Positions 12,689 to 21,665 of a stretch of 21,886 nt of DNA are shown here, in pieces. The stretch is from Nitrospirota bacterium. GTDB taxonomy: Bacteria > Nitrospirota_A > Leptospirillia > Leptospirillales > Leptospirillaceae. Each line of letters starts with the position of its first letter. Position 1 is the stretch's first letter. Position numbers and translations under genes: made by a program. The DNA lies in NCBI GenBank assembly GCA_027415455.1, contig DAIBSV010000013.1:1-21886 (forward strand). Reading direction: 5' to 3'. The notes below the pieces were generated by a model. That model ran no database searches. It was not told the origin of the DNA and worked only from the letters and a program-made list of their open reading frames with translations.

Positions 12689-13901
12689 GTGCCCGTCTGG
12701 AACTACTCCGGCGTCCGCCAGAACGGGGAGAGGACCCGGGGACTCATCGACGCCGACAGCCTTCAGTCAGCCCGACAGAAGCTGAAAAAAGAGGGCATTC
12801 TTCCCGTCTCCCTCGCCCCGCACGCCGGAGGCCGGGAGTCGGCCTCCACGGAATCCCCCTCCGGAAGAAGCCGGCTTCCGGCCCGGGACCTCTCGACCTT
12901 CACCCGGCAGCTCTCCATCCTGGTGGGGGCCGGCGTTCCCATCGTCGAGGCCCTGGGCGCCATCCTCGACCAGGGAGGGGATACCCCCCCCCGCCCGCGT
13001 CGCCTCCCGGATCCGGGACAACGTCAAGGAGGGGCGATCACTGTCGGTGGCGATGGGAGCCCTCCCCGGTATTTTCTCCCCCATCTATCTCAATATGGTG
13101 CGGGCCGGGGAGGAGTCGGGAACGCTGGAGATCATGCTGACCCGGCTGGCGGACCTTCTGGAAAAGCAGAGCACCACCCGTCGCAAGGTCGTGGGCTCCC
13201 TCTTCTATCCGGTCATGCTGATGGGGGTGGGGATCCTCATGGTGGTCTTTCTCCTGATCGTGGTCATGCCCCGGATCACCTCGATCTTCGAAGGGCTAAA
13301 AGCCACACTACCCCTCCCGACCCGCATCCTCATGGGAAGCTCCGCCTGGCTCAGAAGCCACCTCATGGCCGTGGGACTCTCCCTGGTGGTCGTCCTGGTC
13401 CTCCTGGTCCGATTCGCGAGGACCCGGCGCTCCAGCCTTGACCGCTGGGCGCTCCGCATCCCGAAGGTCGGCGACCTGGTCCTCTCGACCCAGGTGGCCC
13501 GCTTCTCCCGGACCCTGGGCGTGCTCCTCTCCTCCGGAACCCCCCTCCAGAAAGCCATGGAGGTTTCGGAGGCGGTGGTGACCAGCGCTCCGGTCCGAAG
13601 CGCTGTGGCCCGGGCCCGGGAGGACCTGGCCTCCGGAAGCTCCCTGTCCCACAGCCTCCGGGAGTCGAAGGTCTTCCCCCTTCTGGCCGTCCACATGATC
13701 GCGGTGGGGGAACGCTCCGGCAAGCTCGAGGAGCTTCTGATCAAGCTTGCCGAAGGCTACGAACAGGAGGTCGACCAGACGATCGGGACGCTGACATCCC
13801 TCATCGAACCGGTTATGATACTTTTCATCGGAGGAATTGTCCTCTTCATGGTCATGTCCGTCCTGCTGCCCATCTTCGAAATGAGCCAGGCGGTCCAGTA
13901 A
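12689..13901 (+). CDS. gspF: T2SS platform protein GspF, split by a +1 frameshift
   Basis: GspF is the polytopic inner-membrane platform protein. GTG 12689 follows AAAGGA by eight bases. The first part (PVWNYSGVRQNGERTRGLID... STFTRQLSILVGAGVPIVEAL) is read to about 12983. After a run of nine C (12984-12992) the homology moves to the other frame (SVAMGALPGIFSPIYLNMV... and three membrane segments ending MSVLLPIFEMSQ). With eight C the gene would be a normal 403-residue GspF; with nine, the first frame runs on through nonsense to 13441. This is a mutation, a phase-variable tract, a recoded site or a sequencing error. The downstream frame could restart at ATG 13047. Confidence 0.92.
12984..12992 (+). 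repeat. Poly-C tract (C9) in gspF
   Basis: Nine consecutive C bases lie exactly at the point where the gspF reading frame changes. Eight C would restore it. Homopolymer runs of this length slip during replication and are also a common source of sequencing error. Confidence 0.9.
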
Positions 13902-13922
13902 CCGTTCTATCCGGAGGCCCGC

Positions 13923-14396
13923 ATGTCTTCCCGCCTTGTCCGCCGGTCCGTCAACCGGCTCCGCTCCCGTAGTCACGACGGAGGCTTCACGCTGATCGAG
14001 ATCATGGTCGTCATCTTCATCATCGCCCTCCTGGCGGCCCTCGTCGTGCCGAAAATCATCGGACGCACCGAAGAGGCCAAAAAGACCGCCGCCATGACCC
14101 AGATCCGGGAGTTCGAGAACGCGCTCTCGCTCTACCATCTCGACAATGGCTCCTATCCCACGACCGAGCAGGGTCTCGAGGCCCTGGTCAAGAAGCCGAC
14201 CATTCCCCCGGAGCCCAACAACTACAAGGCGGGAGGATACATCTCCAAGATTCCGAAGGATCCCTGGGGCCATCCCTACGTCTACCTCTCCCCCGGCTCC
14301 CACGGAGAGTTCGACATCATGTCCTACGGGGCCGACGGGGCCCGCGGGGGAAAGGGGAACAACAAGGACATCGTCTCCTGGGATCTTGAAAAGTGA
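13923..14396 (+). CDS. gspG: T2SS major pseudopilin GspG
   Basis: This is a 157-residue major pseudopilin. After a basic leader, DGG(21) is followed by FTLIEIMVV; prepilin peptidase would cut after G21, giving N-terminal Phe and the conserved Glu at +5 (E26). A hydrophobic helix (about 22-45) precedes the globular domain, with QIREFENALSLYHLDNGSYP, TTEQGLEALV and DPWGHPYVYLSPG typical of GspG. The tail has the Asp/Gly-rich calcium-binding region (DIMSYGADGARGG). GGAGG (13913-13917) lies five bases before ATG. No prepilin peptidase gene is in the window. Confidence 0.97.
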   Translation: MSSRLVRRSVNRLRSRSHDGGFTLIEIMVVIFIIALLAALVVPKIIGRTEEAKKTAAMTQIREFENALSLYHLDNGSYPTTEQGLEALVKKPTIPPEPNNYKAGGYISKIPKDPWGHPYVYLSPGSHGEFDIMSYGADGARGGKGNNKDIVSWDLEK

Positions 14397-14450
14397 CAAA
14401 TCCCCAATGGATATTTTTCCTGTTTATGATAAAATCGAATCAGGGATTTG
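14397..14450. repeat. Inverted repeat CAAATCCC/GGGATTTG after gspG
   Basis: CAAATCCC (14397-14404) and GGGATTTG (14443-14450) are perfect inverted arms enclosing 38 AT-rich bases that contain TTTATGATAAAAT. This 86-bp gap is the longest inside the T2SS operon. It may hold a weak internal promoter or an mRNA stem; neither is certain. Confidence 0.35.
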
Positions 14451-14482
14451 AGTAAAACGGAACGGAATCGGAGCGCGGAAGA

Positions 14483-15445
14483 GTGATCAGCATCGGAAAA
14501 AATCTTCGCGAAATGAAAAAGCGGGTTTCGGCCCGGTTTTCGTCAGGGCAGGACAGGGAGCCGGAAGAAAGGCGCCGATCGCTTTCTCCGAAAAGGGTTC
14601 TTTTTCTCGGAGCGGTAGGTGGAGCCGTCTTTCTCGCCAGCCTCTGGCATGGTTTTCCCCACCGTCAGACCGCCCGCTTCCTGCTTCAGGAGGTCTCCGC
14701 GTCGGGCGGAGTCGGAATCGAGGCACGTAAGGCGCGCTTCGACTTTCCGGCCCAGGTGGAGTACGGGGATCTGGCTCTCGTGGCCCCCTCCCCCGAAGGC
14801 CCCGTGAGCCTCCGGATCGACCAGGCTTCCGCCCGCCTCGAACTGGCGAGCCTTGTTCAAAGGAAACCCCGCATCAACTTCCGTCTCCGGGCCTACGGCG
14901 GAGAATTCGACGGGCTTCTTCGCCACCTTCCCGAAAGCCGCAACCATCTCAAGGGATCCACCGTCCACCCGGTCGACCTGGGCCTCACCCGCCCCCTTCT
15001 CCACCAGGATCTCTCCGGATCGATGACGCTCCGGACCGACTACACCTGGCAGTCCGGCGCGGAAATGACGGGTCACGGCGTCTTCTCCGCGAGCATCGCC
15101 AATCTCGTCCTCAAATCCCTGAACATCGGGGGCTTTCCCCTTCCGCCTGTCTCTTTCGATGCCGTCCGGAGCCGGATCTTTCTCTCCGGGGGACGAGGAC
15201 GCCTGGAGCAGCTCATGGCGACCGGTCCACTCGCCGATGTCACGGGGAACGGCACCTTTCTTCTGGGCCAGCCGCCTTCCAACACAATCCTGCATCTTCG
15301 CCTTGATGTCCGGCTGAAAGGCCCCCTGGGCAACATGTCCCTCCCCGGTCTCTCGGGGGCTTCGGGCAAGCCCGTGACCCTCACGCTGGACGGCCCAGCC
15401 TCCAATCTGAACATCGCGATGAATGGCATCCCGATTCCTCACTGA
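14483..15445 (+). CDS. gspN: T2SS GspN-like protein
   Basis: This is a 320-residue protein with a basic cytoplasmic N-terminus, one membrane segment (about 38-55) and a periplasmic domain of repeating beta strands (VEYGDLALVAPSPEGPVSLR, GSMTLRTDYTW, LDVRLKGPLG). Length, layout and position match the GspN family, an accessory T2SS component of poorly known role with AsmA-like beta structure. GTG 14483 is the likely start, with only a weak ribosome site; ATG at codon 11 is an alternative. It overlaps gspL by 23 bp. The assignment rests on context and layout more than on motifs. Confidence 0.72.
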   Translation: MISIGKNLREMKKRVSARFSSGQDREPEERRRSLSPKRVLFLGAVGGAVFLASLWHGFPHRQTARFLLQEVSASGGVGIEARKARFDFPAQVEYGDLALVAPSPEGPVSLRIDQASARLELASLVQRKPRINFRLRAYGGEFDGLLRHLPESRNHLKGSTVHPVDLGLTRPLLHQDLSGSMTLRTDYTWQSGAEMTGHGVFSASIANLVLKSLNIGGFPLPPVSFDAVRSRIFLSGGRGRLEQLMATGPLADVTGNGTFLLGQPPSNTILHLRLDVRLKGPLGNMSLPGLSGASGKPVTLTLDGPASNLNIAMNGIPIPH

Positions 15446-16829
15446 CGCGATCGGACGCTTCCGGCAGAGCCTCGCTCCCGCCCAGATCCTGACGGCCCGA
15501 ATCCGGAACGGCCAGATCCTTCTTTCCGCCTGCTCCCCGGCAAAAAATCTCTCTCTCTGGGGCGAACAGATCCTGCCCTTCCCGCCAGAGGACGCTTCTT
15601 CTCCGCCTCTTCCCGTTTCGGCCATGGCGCGGGCTCACCTCCCGCTGGTCCTCTTCTGGCCTTCCGAACGCACCGTCTCCTTCTCTCTGCGTCTTCCCCC
15701 TTCCGTCACCGCTTCGGAGCGGGAGGCGGCCATCGGAGCCTTGATCGAGCTCAAGCTTCCATGGCCGATCGAAGAGAGCCTCCTGGCCTGGGAGACCGAT
15801 CCCGCGGACCCCGCCTCCATGATGGCCTGGGCCATTTCGCGAACGGAGCTTACCGGATGGCTGGAACGACTCCGGGAGAGGGGACTCGTGCCACGGTGGG
15901 TCCTCCCCGAATCCCTTCTGGTCCTGGAACGGTTTCTTCCGGCTCCGGAAGGGAGGAGCCGCGCCTCCCTCTCCCCCCTTCCGACCACCGGGGTGATCGC
16001 CGCGGAAGAGGACAGGACGCTGGTCCTCCTTTCACGGGGAGGGCGCATCCTGGGCGAAAACGCCTTCCGGCAATCGCGCCCCTCTCCGGAAGCCCGGGAT
16101 CGCCGCATCGTGGACCTTCTCCTCAGCTTCCTCGCGGCGGGCCATGAGATCCCCGAACGCCTCATCAAAAGCCCCGGGATCATCCCGACCCCTGCCCTTT
16201 CCGGGATCATCTGCCCGGAACCGGGATCTCCGGCAGAGCTCTCGCTGTCCGGCTGGAGGCTGGTCGCGAAACGCTCCCGGGAGGAGGCCGCGGCCCTCTC
16301 CTTCCTGAAAGGCTCCCTCTCCTGGCAGGGAGACCGGGCAGAGCGCAAGTCAGGACTCCGTGTCCTGGCCTTTCTTTCCCTTCTTCTCCTGGCGACCCTC
16401 GTGATCGACGGCTCCGTCCATCTTTCCCGGATCGACCATCGCCTGGATGCGGCCAGAGCCGCCCTCGACAAGGCGGCCTCCCGGGCCCTCCCGGGCCACC
16501 GGATCGTCGAACCTCTGGGACAGCTCACACAGGAGCTCGCGAGCCTCGACCGTCAGAAGAAGCTTCTCTCGGGAGGGCCGGACGTCATCCGCATCATGCG
16601 GGACCTGACGACATCCCCGCCATCCGGGATCTCCTACGAGATGGTCTCCCTGACCGTCTCCCGGCGCTTTTTCACCGTCTCCGGCAAGACCGACAGCTTC
16701 CGGAGCGTCGACGCCCTGAAGAAGGCCTTCGAGGCCACCGGCCACATGCGCGACCTCTCGATCCAGAGCGCAGGCCTCGACATCGACCGCAAAACCGTCA
16801 CCTTCCGGATGCGGGGACGCCATGACTAG
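15423..16829 (+). CDS. gspL: T2SS inner-membrane protein GspL
   Basis: GspL recruits the ATPase GspE to the membrane. This 468-residue protein has a cytoplasmic actin-like N-terminal part with the PilM/GspL-type segment REAAIGALIELKLPWPIEES (about 100-119). It has one membrane helix at 311-329 (GLRVLAFLSLLLLATLVID), then a periplasmic coiled segment and a ferredoxin-like fold (ISYEMVSLTVSRRFFTVSGK). ATG 15423 overlaps gspN. Its stop overlaps gspM by 8 bp, implying coupled translation with the partner GspM. Confidence 0.85.
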   Translation: MASRFLTDAIGRFRQSLAPAQILTARIRNGQILLSACSPAKNLSLWGEQILPFPPEDASSPPLPVSAMARAHLPLVLFWPSERTVSFSLRLPPSVTASEREAAIGALIELKLPWPIEESLLAWETDPADPASMMAWAISRTELTGWLERLRERGLVPRWVLPESLLVLERFLPAPEGRSRASLSPLPTTGVIAAEEDRTLVLLSRGGRILGENAFRQSRPSPEARDRRIVDLLLSFLAAGHEIPERLIKSPGIIPTPALSGIICPEPGSPAELSLSGWRLVAKRSREEAAALSFLKGSLSWQGDRAERKSGLRVLAFLSLLLLATLVIDGSVHLSRIDHRLDAARAALDKAASRALPGHRIVEPLGQLTQELASLDRQKKLLSGGPDVIRIMRDLTTSPPSGISYEMVSLTVSRRFFTVSGKTDSFRSVDALKKAFEATGHMRDLSIQSAGLDIDRKTVTFRMRGRHD

Positions 16830-17412
16830 GCTCTCCCAGGCGATCCTCACCGGTGCCGACCCCTGGCTCCGTCGCGTCCGTATCCAGTGGGAGAGACTCT
16901 CCGAACGCGAGCGAAGGCTCGTGCGGATCCTCCTCTCGCTCCTTTTTGGACTCGGGCTCTGGACGGCGGTGACCTCTCTTTTCTGGGACCCCTACATGGC
17001 CAAACGCGACGAGATCGAGTCTTTGAAGGCGGAGATGCTCAAGGTCGAGGCCCTCTCACAGGAGATCGAATCGACCCGGGAGATGATCGACGCCCAGTCC
17101 CGGAGGCTGGGGCGGGAGGAGCGGGGTTTCTCCCTCATCGCCTACCTCGAGGAGGAGGCCGACCATGCCCACATCCGCCCCCTCGTCACCCGCATGACCC
17201 CACGGAACCTCCCGCCCGAGGGGGCCTACAGGATCAGCATGGTCTCGATGAAAATCGATTCGGTGGACCTCCCCCATGCGGTCTTCTTCCTGGCCCGTCT
17301 CGAGCGCTCCCCCCACTTCATCCGGATCACCCGGCTTTCCATGAAGCGCCGCTTCAACGATCACTCCAAACTGGATCTAGAAATCGATGTGGAAGCTGTC
17401 CAGCCGGCCTGA
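16822..17412 (+). CDS. gspM: T2SS inner-membrane protein GspM
   Basis: GspM is a 196-residue partner of GspL. A cytoplasmic N-terminus (LSERERRLVRILLSL) leads into a membrane helix at about 33-54. An obligatory-looking coiled coil (YMAKRDEIESLKAEMLKVEALSQEIESTR; about 58-87) and a small ferredoxin-like periplasmic domain follow. The SERERRLV motif before the helix is typical of GspM. It overlaps gspL at its start and gspK by 26 bp at its end. Confidence 0.88.
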   Translation: MTRLSQAILTGADPWLRRVRIQWERLSERERRLVRILLSLLFGLGLWTAVTSLFWDPYMAKRDEIESLKAEMLKVEALSQEIESTREMIDAQSRRLGREERGFSLIAYLEEEADHAHIRPLVTRMTPRNLPPEGAYRISMVSMKIDSVDLPHAVFFLARLERSPHFIRITRLSMKRRFNDHSKLDLEIDVEAVQPA

Positions 17413-18442
17413 ACCGTCCCCTCCCTGGCGGGAACCCAGGGGAGTCGTCCTGGTTCTCGTCCTTTTTATGATCCTGCTCCTGACCCTTCTCGTCACGCGC
17501 TTCACGCTGAAGACCCATGCCTTCCTCCGCCAGACGGAGGTCTACGCCCACTCCGTCTCCGCCCTTTACCTCGCGAGGGCGGCCGTCTCGATCGCCAAGG
17601 TGGCACTCGTGGAGAGCACCCAGATGGCCGCCCAGAACGGACTCGCCATCATCAGCACCGACCAGCCCTGGGCCACCCCCATCATCAACTACCCCGTGGC
17701 CGACGCCGGTTACGTCTCGGGGATGGTCGAGGACGAGTCCGGAAAGTTCAACATCAACATGCTCACAGGCACCCCCGGGGGCAACATCGATCCCCACCGG
17801 CTGATGCAGTTCACCCGGCTCTTCACCCTGGCCGGGGCAAACCCCGCCATTCTTCCCCTCGTATCCCAATGGGTCTCCCCCGCTCCCAACATGACCGGCC
17901 CTCCCGGTCCTTACGCAGGCTTCCAGCCTCCCTACAGGAACAGGGGGGGGCCGATGGACGTCCTTTCCGAACTCCACCAGATCGCCGGCATGACAGAGGC
18001 CAGCTATCAGGCCGTGGCCCCCTACCTCACGGTCTACACTCCCGGACAGATCAACGTGAATACGGCATCCTCCCTCGTCCTCCAGGCTCTCGATCCCGGG
18101 ATCACTCCGGCCCTGGCCCAGGAGATCATCGCCCAGCGGCCTTTCTTCACCCTCTCCCGATTTCAGACGGTCGTGGGCCCGGCGATTTTTTCGGATATTT
18201 CGGGGGATGTGACGCTGACGAGCCAGATCTTTTCTGTCAATGCGGTGGGGATCGCGGGGAAGACGAAGCTCGCGATCCGGGCCGTCCTTTCGGTCAACGG
18301 GATGCAGACCCAGACCCTTTCCTACCGGGTGGGAGGCAACCGGCTTCTCTACCAGATCGATTCGCTCCTGAAGAACGCGCCGCCACCGTCCCAGAATGCG
18401 CCCGCGATCCCGACCCTTCCGGCCGGCGGCGCCCCGCCCTGA
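17387..18442 (+). CDS. gspK: T2SS minor pseudopilin GspK
   Basis: GspK is the large minor pseudopilin at the pseudopilus tip. This 351-residue protein has a basic leader ending EPRG (16-19), cut before VVLVLVLFMILLL; as in other GspK proteins the +5 Glu is missing. The large domain includes VEDESGKFNINMLTG, DVLSELHQIAGMTEASYQAV, QINVNTASSLVLQALDPG and ITPALAQEIIAQRPF, the duplicated helix-hairpin-like segments typical of GspK. The C-terminus is Pro/Ala-rich. GspK normally caps a GspI-GspJ pair, neither of which is encoded here. It is the last gene of the operon. Confidence 0.93.
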   Translation: MWKLSSRPEPSPPWREPRGVVLVLVLFMILLLTLLVTRFTLKTHAFLRQTEVYAHSVSALYLARAAVSIAKVALVESTQMAAQNGLAIISTDQPWATPIINYPVADAGYVSGMVEDESGKFNINMLTGTPGGNIDPHRLMQFTRLFTLAGANPAILPLVSQWVSPAPNMTGPPGPYAGFQPPYRNRGGPMDVLSELHQIAGMTEASYQAVAPYLTVYTPGQINVNTASSLVLQALDPGITPALAQEIIAQRPFFTLSRFQTVVGPAIFSDISGDVTLTSQIFSVNAVGIAGKTKLAIRAVLSVNGMQTQTLSYRVGGNRLLYQIDSLLKNAPPPSQNAPAIPTLPAGGAPP

Positions 18443-18445
18443 CAG

Positions 18446-18472
18446 GGTCTGACCGGGAGCTCCGTTCAGACC
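18446..18472. terminator. Possible hairpin between convergent gspK and VWA genes
   Basis: GGTCTGA (18446-18452) and TCAGACC (18466-18472) form a 7-bp inverted repeat in the 23-bp gap between convergent genes, the second arm covering the VWA stop codon. No T tract follows on either strand, so a terminator role is uncertain. Confidence 0.35.
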
Positions 18473-20166
18473 TTCGGACGGTCCTTCATACGGTTTAAGG
18501 TCAGCGCCAGCCGGCGCCCCAGACCGTGAAAGGTGTCGGAATACAGGAATGTGGAGGGAAACATGTCGCGGCCGTCCTCGATCACCATTTCGATCGGACG
18601 CCCCCTGACATGCTCAACCTCCTCCGGAACGACATAGCAGCCGATCGTCAGCACCTTCTTCCGGAGAAGGGCCAGCGCCTCGGCGCTCCTGTCGCTGATC
18701 TGGCAGTCCGTCAGAACGATCGCGGCGTCATAGAGATGGCCGGTCCGGTCGATCAGGGGAAGCAGGTTCTGGAAGCCCTCCATCTCGTCGGGCTGGAGGA
18801 GATTCAGCTCGTCCGGGCGGATCCGGAACTGAAAGCGGCTCGAAGAGGCGATGACGTCGAGCGTCGAGGCCACCCCCGACCGGGAGACGACCTGGGTGAG
18901 ATGGGAGGCGTAGTAATGGGGCCAGCCGTCCATCGAAAAGGAGAAGTCCACGATGGCCAGGATCCGAAGTTCGGTGCCGCCCTCCCGGAATGGAAAAGGG
19001 CGGTTCATCACCTTGAGGGTCGGCTGGACGAGTCTCTGGGAAATCAGGCGCCCTGTCATTCCTGCCAGAGGCTGGTCCTCCCGCCCGACCTTCAGGAAGC
19101 GGGCGAGACTCTTCGTCTCCGACCGAATGAGGGCCTGGTCCCAGGGAAAGACCTCCCGGGGGTGGGACGGCGCCACGAAGACGGGGACTTCTCCGTGAAG
19201 TTTCAGCATGGCTAGGCTCTCTTTTTCCGCCCCCAGCCCGACTCCTCCGGACCCGCTGCGGGTCCGCCGGTCCTGGGTTCCCTCCGATCCGTATCCATGG
19301 GTCGTTTCGGGAGGGCGGTAGTCCCATGGAGGGCGCTCCTCTCCGGGCTCCTTCGGAGTCGTCGGGCTCCTCATCCCCCCGCCGGCGGCACTCCCTCCCC
19401 CTCCGGCGCTTCCTGACCCGGACGAGGGGGACTGGGGGGATCGGGCCGAAATTCCCTCTGTCGCACGGCCCCCTTCCCTCGTCCTCGAGAATACCGCCTT
19501 CCATTTCTCGTGGAACTCCCAGGCCACCGTCAGGAACTCGTCCTCCGACCGGGCGGAGCGGCCAAGCTCCATCGCCGCCTTCCAGTCCGAGACGAACTCC
19601 AGGTAGCGGCCGTAGAGACGGTATCGGGTCAGGATCACGAAGATCCTCATGAGAAAGGGAAAACGTTCGTGGGGGAGACGGGCCTGGCCGCCCATTTCCC
19701 GGTTCAGGACCATCTCACCCAGGATGAAGGGGTTGACGCTCATCCGAAGGTTGTTGATCGCCAGCCTTCTCTTCGGAATCCGAACGGGAAGGAGCGCATC
19801 GTAAAGCGGACCGAAGACATTGGCTCCGAGCCGGAGCCGGTCCCGCTGGATCGCGTCGGCCCGATAGTCGTCCATGAGGGTGAGGATGGGAGCCGGAACG
19901 GTGTAAAGCCCTTCCGGAGGCTCGGGGAATCCCGCGTGGAGCTTTCCGAGTTCATGGATCGTCCGGAGACGGAGAATTTCCGGGAGGTCCGGCCGCGTCA
20001 GGAGGGTCCGCACCCCCATGACCAGGGATCTCCGCCCCGGATCCCAGAGAGTCTTGTCGGTATCGGGCCTCACCGATATCCGGACGGAGAGCCCCCCGGA
20101 GTACTGGCTCGACAGGATGGAGAGCCGCCTTTCCAGGGCCCGGACATCGTTCCAGGGGGAGGCCAT
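18466..20166 (-). CDS. VWA-domain protein, partner of MoxR-type ATPase
   Basis: This is a 566-residue cytoplasmic protein. Residues 1-225 are helical and unlike any domain I can name; 231-315 are a Ser/Gly/Pro-rich low-complexity linker; 395-560 form a von Willebrand A domain with the metal site DFSFS (D407, S409, S411) and LTD (485-487). This layout resembles CoxE, NorD and CbbO-type partners of MoxR ATPases, which insert metals into or remodel enzymes. HELGKLH (71-77) is not a true HExxH. It starts 3 bp after the ATPase stop, so the two are one operon, with AGGAAGG upstream. Its substrate may be a nearby oxidase, by inference. Confidence 0.85.
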   Translation of the reverse strand: MASPWNDVRALERRLSILSSQYSGGLSVRISVRPDTDKTLWDPGRRSLVMGVRTLLTRPDLPEILRLRTIHELGKLHAGFPEPPEGLYTVPAPILTLMDDYRADAIQRDRLRLGANVFGPLYDALLPVRIPKRRLAINNLRMSVNPFILGEMVLNREMGGQARLPHERFPFLMRIFVILTRYRLYGRYLEFVSDWKAAMELGRSARSEDEFLTVAWEFHEKWKAVFSRTREGGRATEGISARSPQSPSSGSGSAGGGGSAAGGGMRSPTTPKEPGEERPPWDYRPPETTHGYGSEGTQDRRTRSGSGGVGLGAEKESLAMLKLHGEVPVFVAPSHPREVFPWDQALIRSETKSLARFLKVGREDQPLAGMTGRLISQRLVQPTLKVMNRPFPFREGGTELRILAIVDFSFSMDGWPHYYASHLTQVVSRSGVASTLDVIASSSRFQFRIRPDELNLLQPDEMEGFQNLLPLIDRTGHLYDAAIVLTDCQISDRSAEALALLRKKVLTIGCYVVPEEVEHVRGRPIEMVIEDGRDMFPSTFLYSDTFHGLGRRLALTLNRMKDRPKV

Positions 20167-20169
20167 CGA

Positions 20170-21513
20170 TCAGCCTTCCTTTCGGGGACTTTCCCGGGAA
20201 GGGCCGAAGGTCCCTGTCAGAACCTGCTCGATCGCCTGTAGCTGCTCCTCGTCGGGGTACCCGTGCTGATCGTGGGAGATCAGCCGGTTGAGCCAGAGAC
20301 CCCGGGCCGATGAAACGGGATCGGCCCCATCGAGGATCGCCTGGCCCCAGTTCTTGAGATGGCGTGTCGACAGGGGCGCAGAAAGATGGCCCTGCTTGTA
20401 GGCGTCGCGAAGGGTCTCCGCCACGCGCATGATGCCTTCGGCGACTCTCGGGGGAAGCCCCTGGGTCCGGAGAATCTCCCGCTCAAGTTCGGTATTGTAG
20501 TCGACGAAGACGATGGACTGGAAACGGTCGAGGAGGGACTCGTCAAGATCGTGCGTCTGGGAATACGAGGCCCCGATGTTGCTCGTGGCGCAGAACTGGA
20601 TCCGGTCGAGCGGCACCGCGATGATATCCCCCGTGATGAAGTCGTGGAGCTCGTAATGCTCGAGGACAGGGTCGATCGCCTTCAGGATCAGATTGCGGGC
20701 TGCCCGGGAGGCCCTGTTCAGCTCGTCGAAGACCACGGCGATCTTCTGGCCGTCATGCGCCAACCTGAAGACTCGCTTCAGGGGCCCCTCGACCCGGGTC
20801 CAGTCCCCCAGGGTCTGGGCGATGACCGGCAGGGGAATATCGGGATACTCCTTGGAAAGGGCCATCATGGTGCGCATTTTCTCCTGCGGACCGATCGGAA
20901 CGGGCTTGGAGAGCAGATCGTAGTCCTCCATCCCGTCGGAGCAGGGGATCATAACGATCTGGTCGACCTTCCCTTCCTTCCGGAGGGCCGACAGGTGTTC
21001 GATCACGATGGAAAAGGTCTTCCCGGAGCCGGTCGGTCCATAGAGAAGAACGGAAAAACCTTTTTCGAAAATGGTCCGGAGAGAAAAAGGATCGGCGGAA
21101 TTCTCGGAGAGTCTGAGATCCGGGAGGGCCTGTTCGCTGGCCTCTTCGACCCGCTTGTCCGTCATTTTCATGGCACCTCCTCCTTTTTCCTGGGTGATGG
21201 CCCCCTTCATTCGCGCCCCGAAGAAGTCCGACGAGGGACGGATGGCCTTCTTTTTTCGAAAATAGAGGGACAAGCCCACAAGAAAGAGGGCGACGACCGA
21301 CAGACCATAGGACATGACGAGGACGGCGCTGGCAGGGGAAAAATAATGGAAGTTGGCACCCAGAATCAACAGGAAGATCGACAGGGTGATGAAGACGAAG
21401 ATCCCGTAACTGATACGGCGGAAGGTTCCCGAAAAAGAACGGCTCCCCAGAATCAGCAGCATGAGTATGACGACATAACTGACAACAGCGCCGACACCGG
21501 CGGCATTACTCAT
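20170..21513 (-). CDS. Membrane-tethered MoxR-type AAA+ ATPase
   Basis: This is a 447-residue protein. Three hydrophobic helices lie at about 8-27, 35-54 and 61-84. A basic linker (RKKK) leads to an AAA+ domain with Walker A GPTGSGKT (159-166), Walker B AVVFDELNRA (DE at 263-264), sensor 1 CATSN, arginine finger DRF (330) and sensor 2 STRHL. The ATPase part resembles the MoxR/NorQ/CbbQ group, chaperone-like ATPases working with a VWA partner. These are normally soluble, so the membrane part is unusual. A strong internal ribosome site before M115 could give a separate soluble 333-residue form. It is transcribed with the VWA gene. Confidence 0.9.
   Translation of the reverse strand: MSNAAGVGAVVSYVVILMLLILGSRSFSGTFRRISYGIFVFITLSIFLLILGANFHYFSPASAVLVMSYGLSVVALFLVGLSLYFRKKKAIRPSSDFFGARMKGAITQEKGGGAMKMTDKRVEEASEQALPDLRLSENSADPFSLRTIFEKGFSVLLYGPTGSGKTFSIVIEHLSALRKEGKVDQIVMIPCSDGMEDYDLLSKPVPIGPQEKMRTMMALSKEYPDIPLPVIAQTLGDWTRVEGPLKRVFRLAHDGQKIAVVFDELNRASRAARNLILKAIDPVLEHYELHDFITGDIIAVPLDRIQFCATSNIGASYSQTHDLDESLLDRFQSIVFVDYNTELEREILRTQGLPPRVAEGIMRVAETLRDAYKQGHLSAPLSTRHLKNWGQAILDGADPVSSARGLWLNRLISHDQHGYPDEEQLQAIEQVLTGTFGPSRESPRKEG
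21172..21184 (-). promoter_or_regulatory. Strong internal ribosome site in the MoxR gene
   Basis: AGGAGGAGG (21184-21176) lies four bases before an in-frame ATG (21171-21169, codon 115), exactly between the membrane region and the AAA+ domain. One of the other frames reads a TGA overlapping that ATG, as expected if two genes had once been separate. This suggests a second, soluble translation product. Confidence 0.6.
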
Positions 21514-21588
21514 CGCGTCAGAGCCCCCTTACCAGATCCTTCCCCTCAGGGGGACAGGGTTGGATCTTGTCATTAAGTGGTTCCAGCC

Positions 21589-21623
21589 AAAAAAAAGGGG
21601 GGCGGCAATTCGCCACCCCCCCT
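21589..21623 (-). terminator. Strong rho-independent terminator after the oxidase gene
   Basis: On the minus strand a G-rich arm ending GTGGC, loop GAATT and GCCGCCCCCC make a long GC stem followed by eight T (21596-21589). It separates the oxidase gene from the MoxR-VWA operon, which therefore needs its own promoter in 21514-21588. I could not assign one there. Confidence 0.88.
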
Positions 21624-21665
21624 TCCTTGCGGACTTGACTCCTGGCCAGCGATCACAATTCCTTG

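Noticed and set aside
19933..19956. HELGKLH in the VWA protein as a zinc protease site
   Set aside because: The pattern lacks the second His at the HExxH position.
20359..21576. Plus-strand 405-codon frame opposite the ATPase gene
   Set aside because: It is antisense to a clear AAA+ gene, with no recognisable domain.
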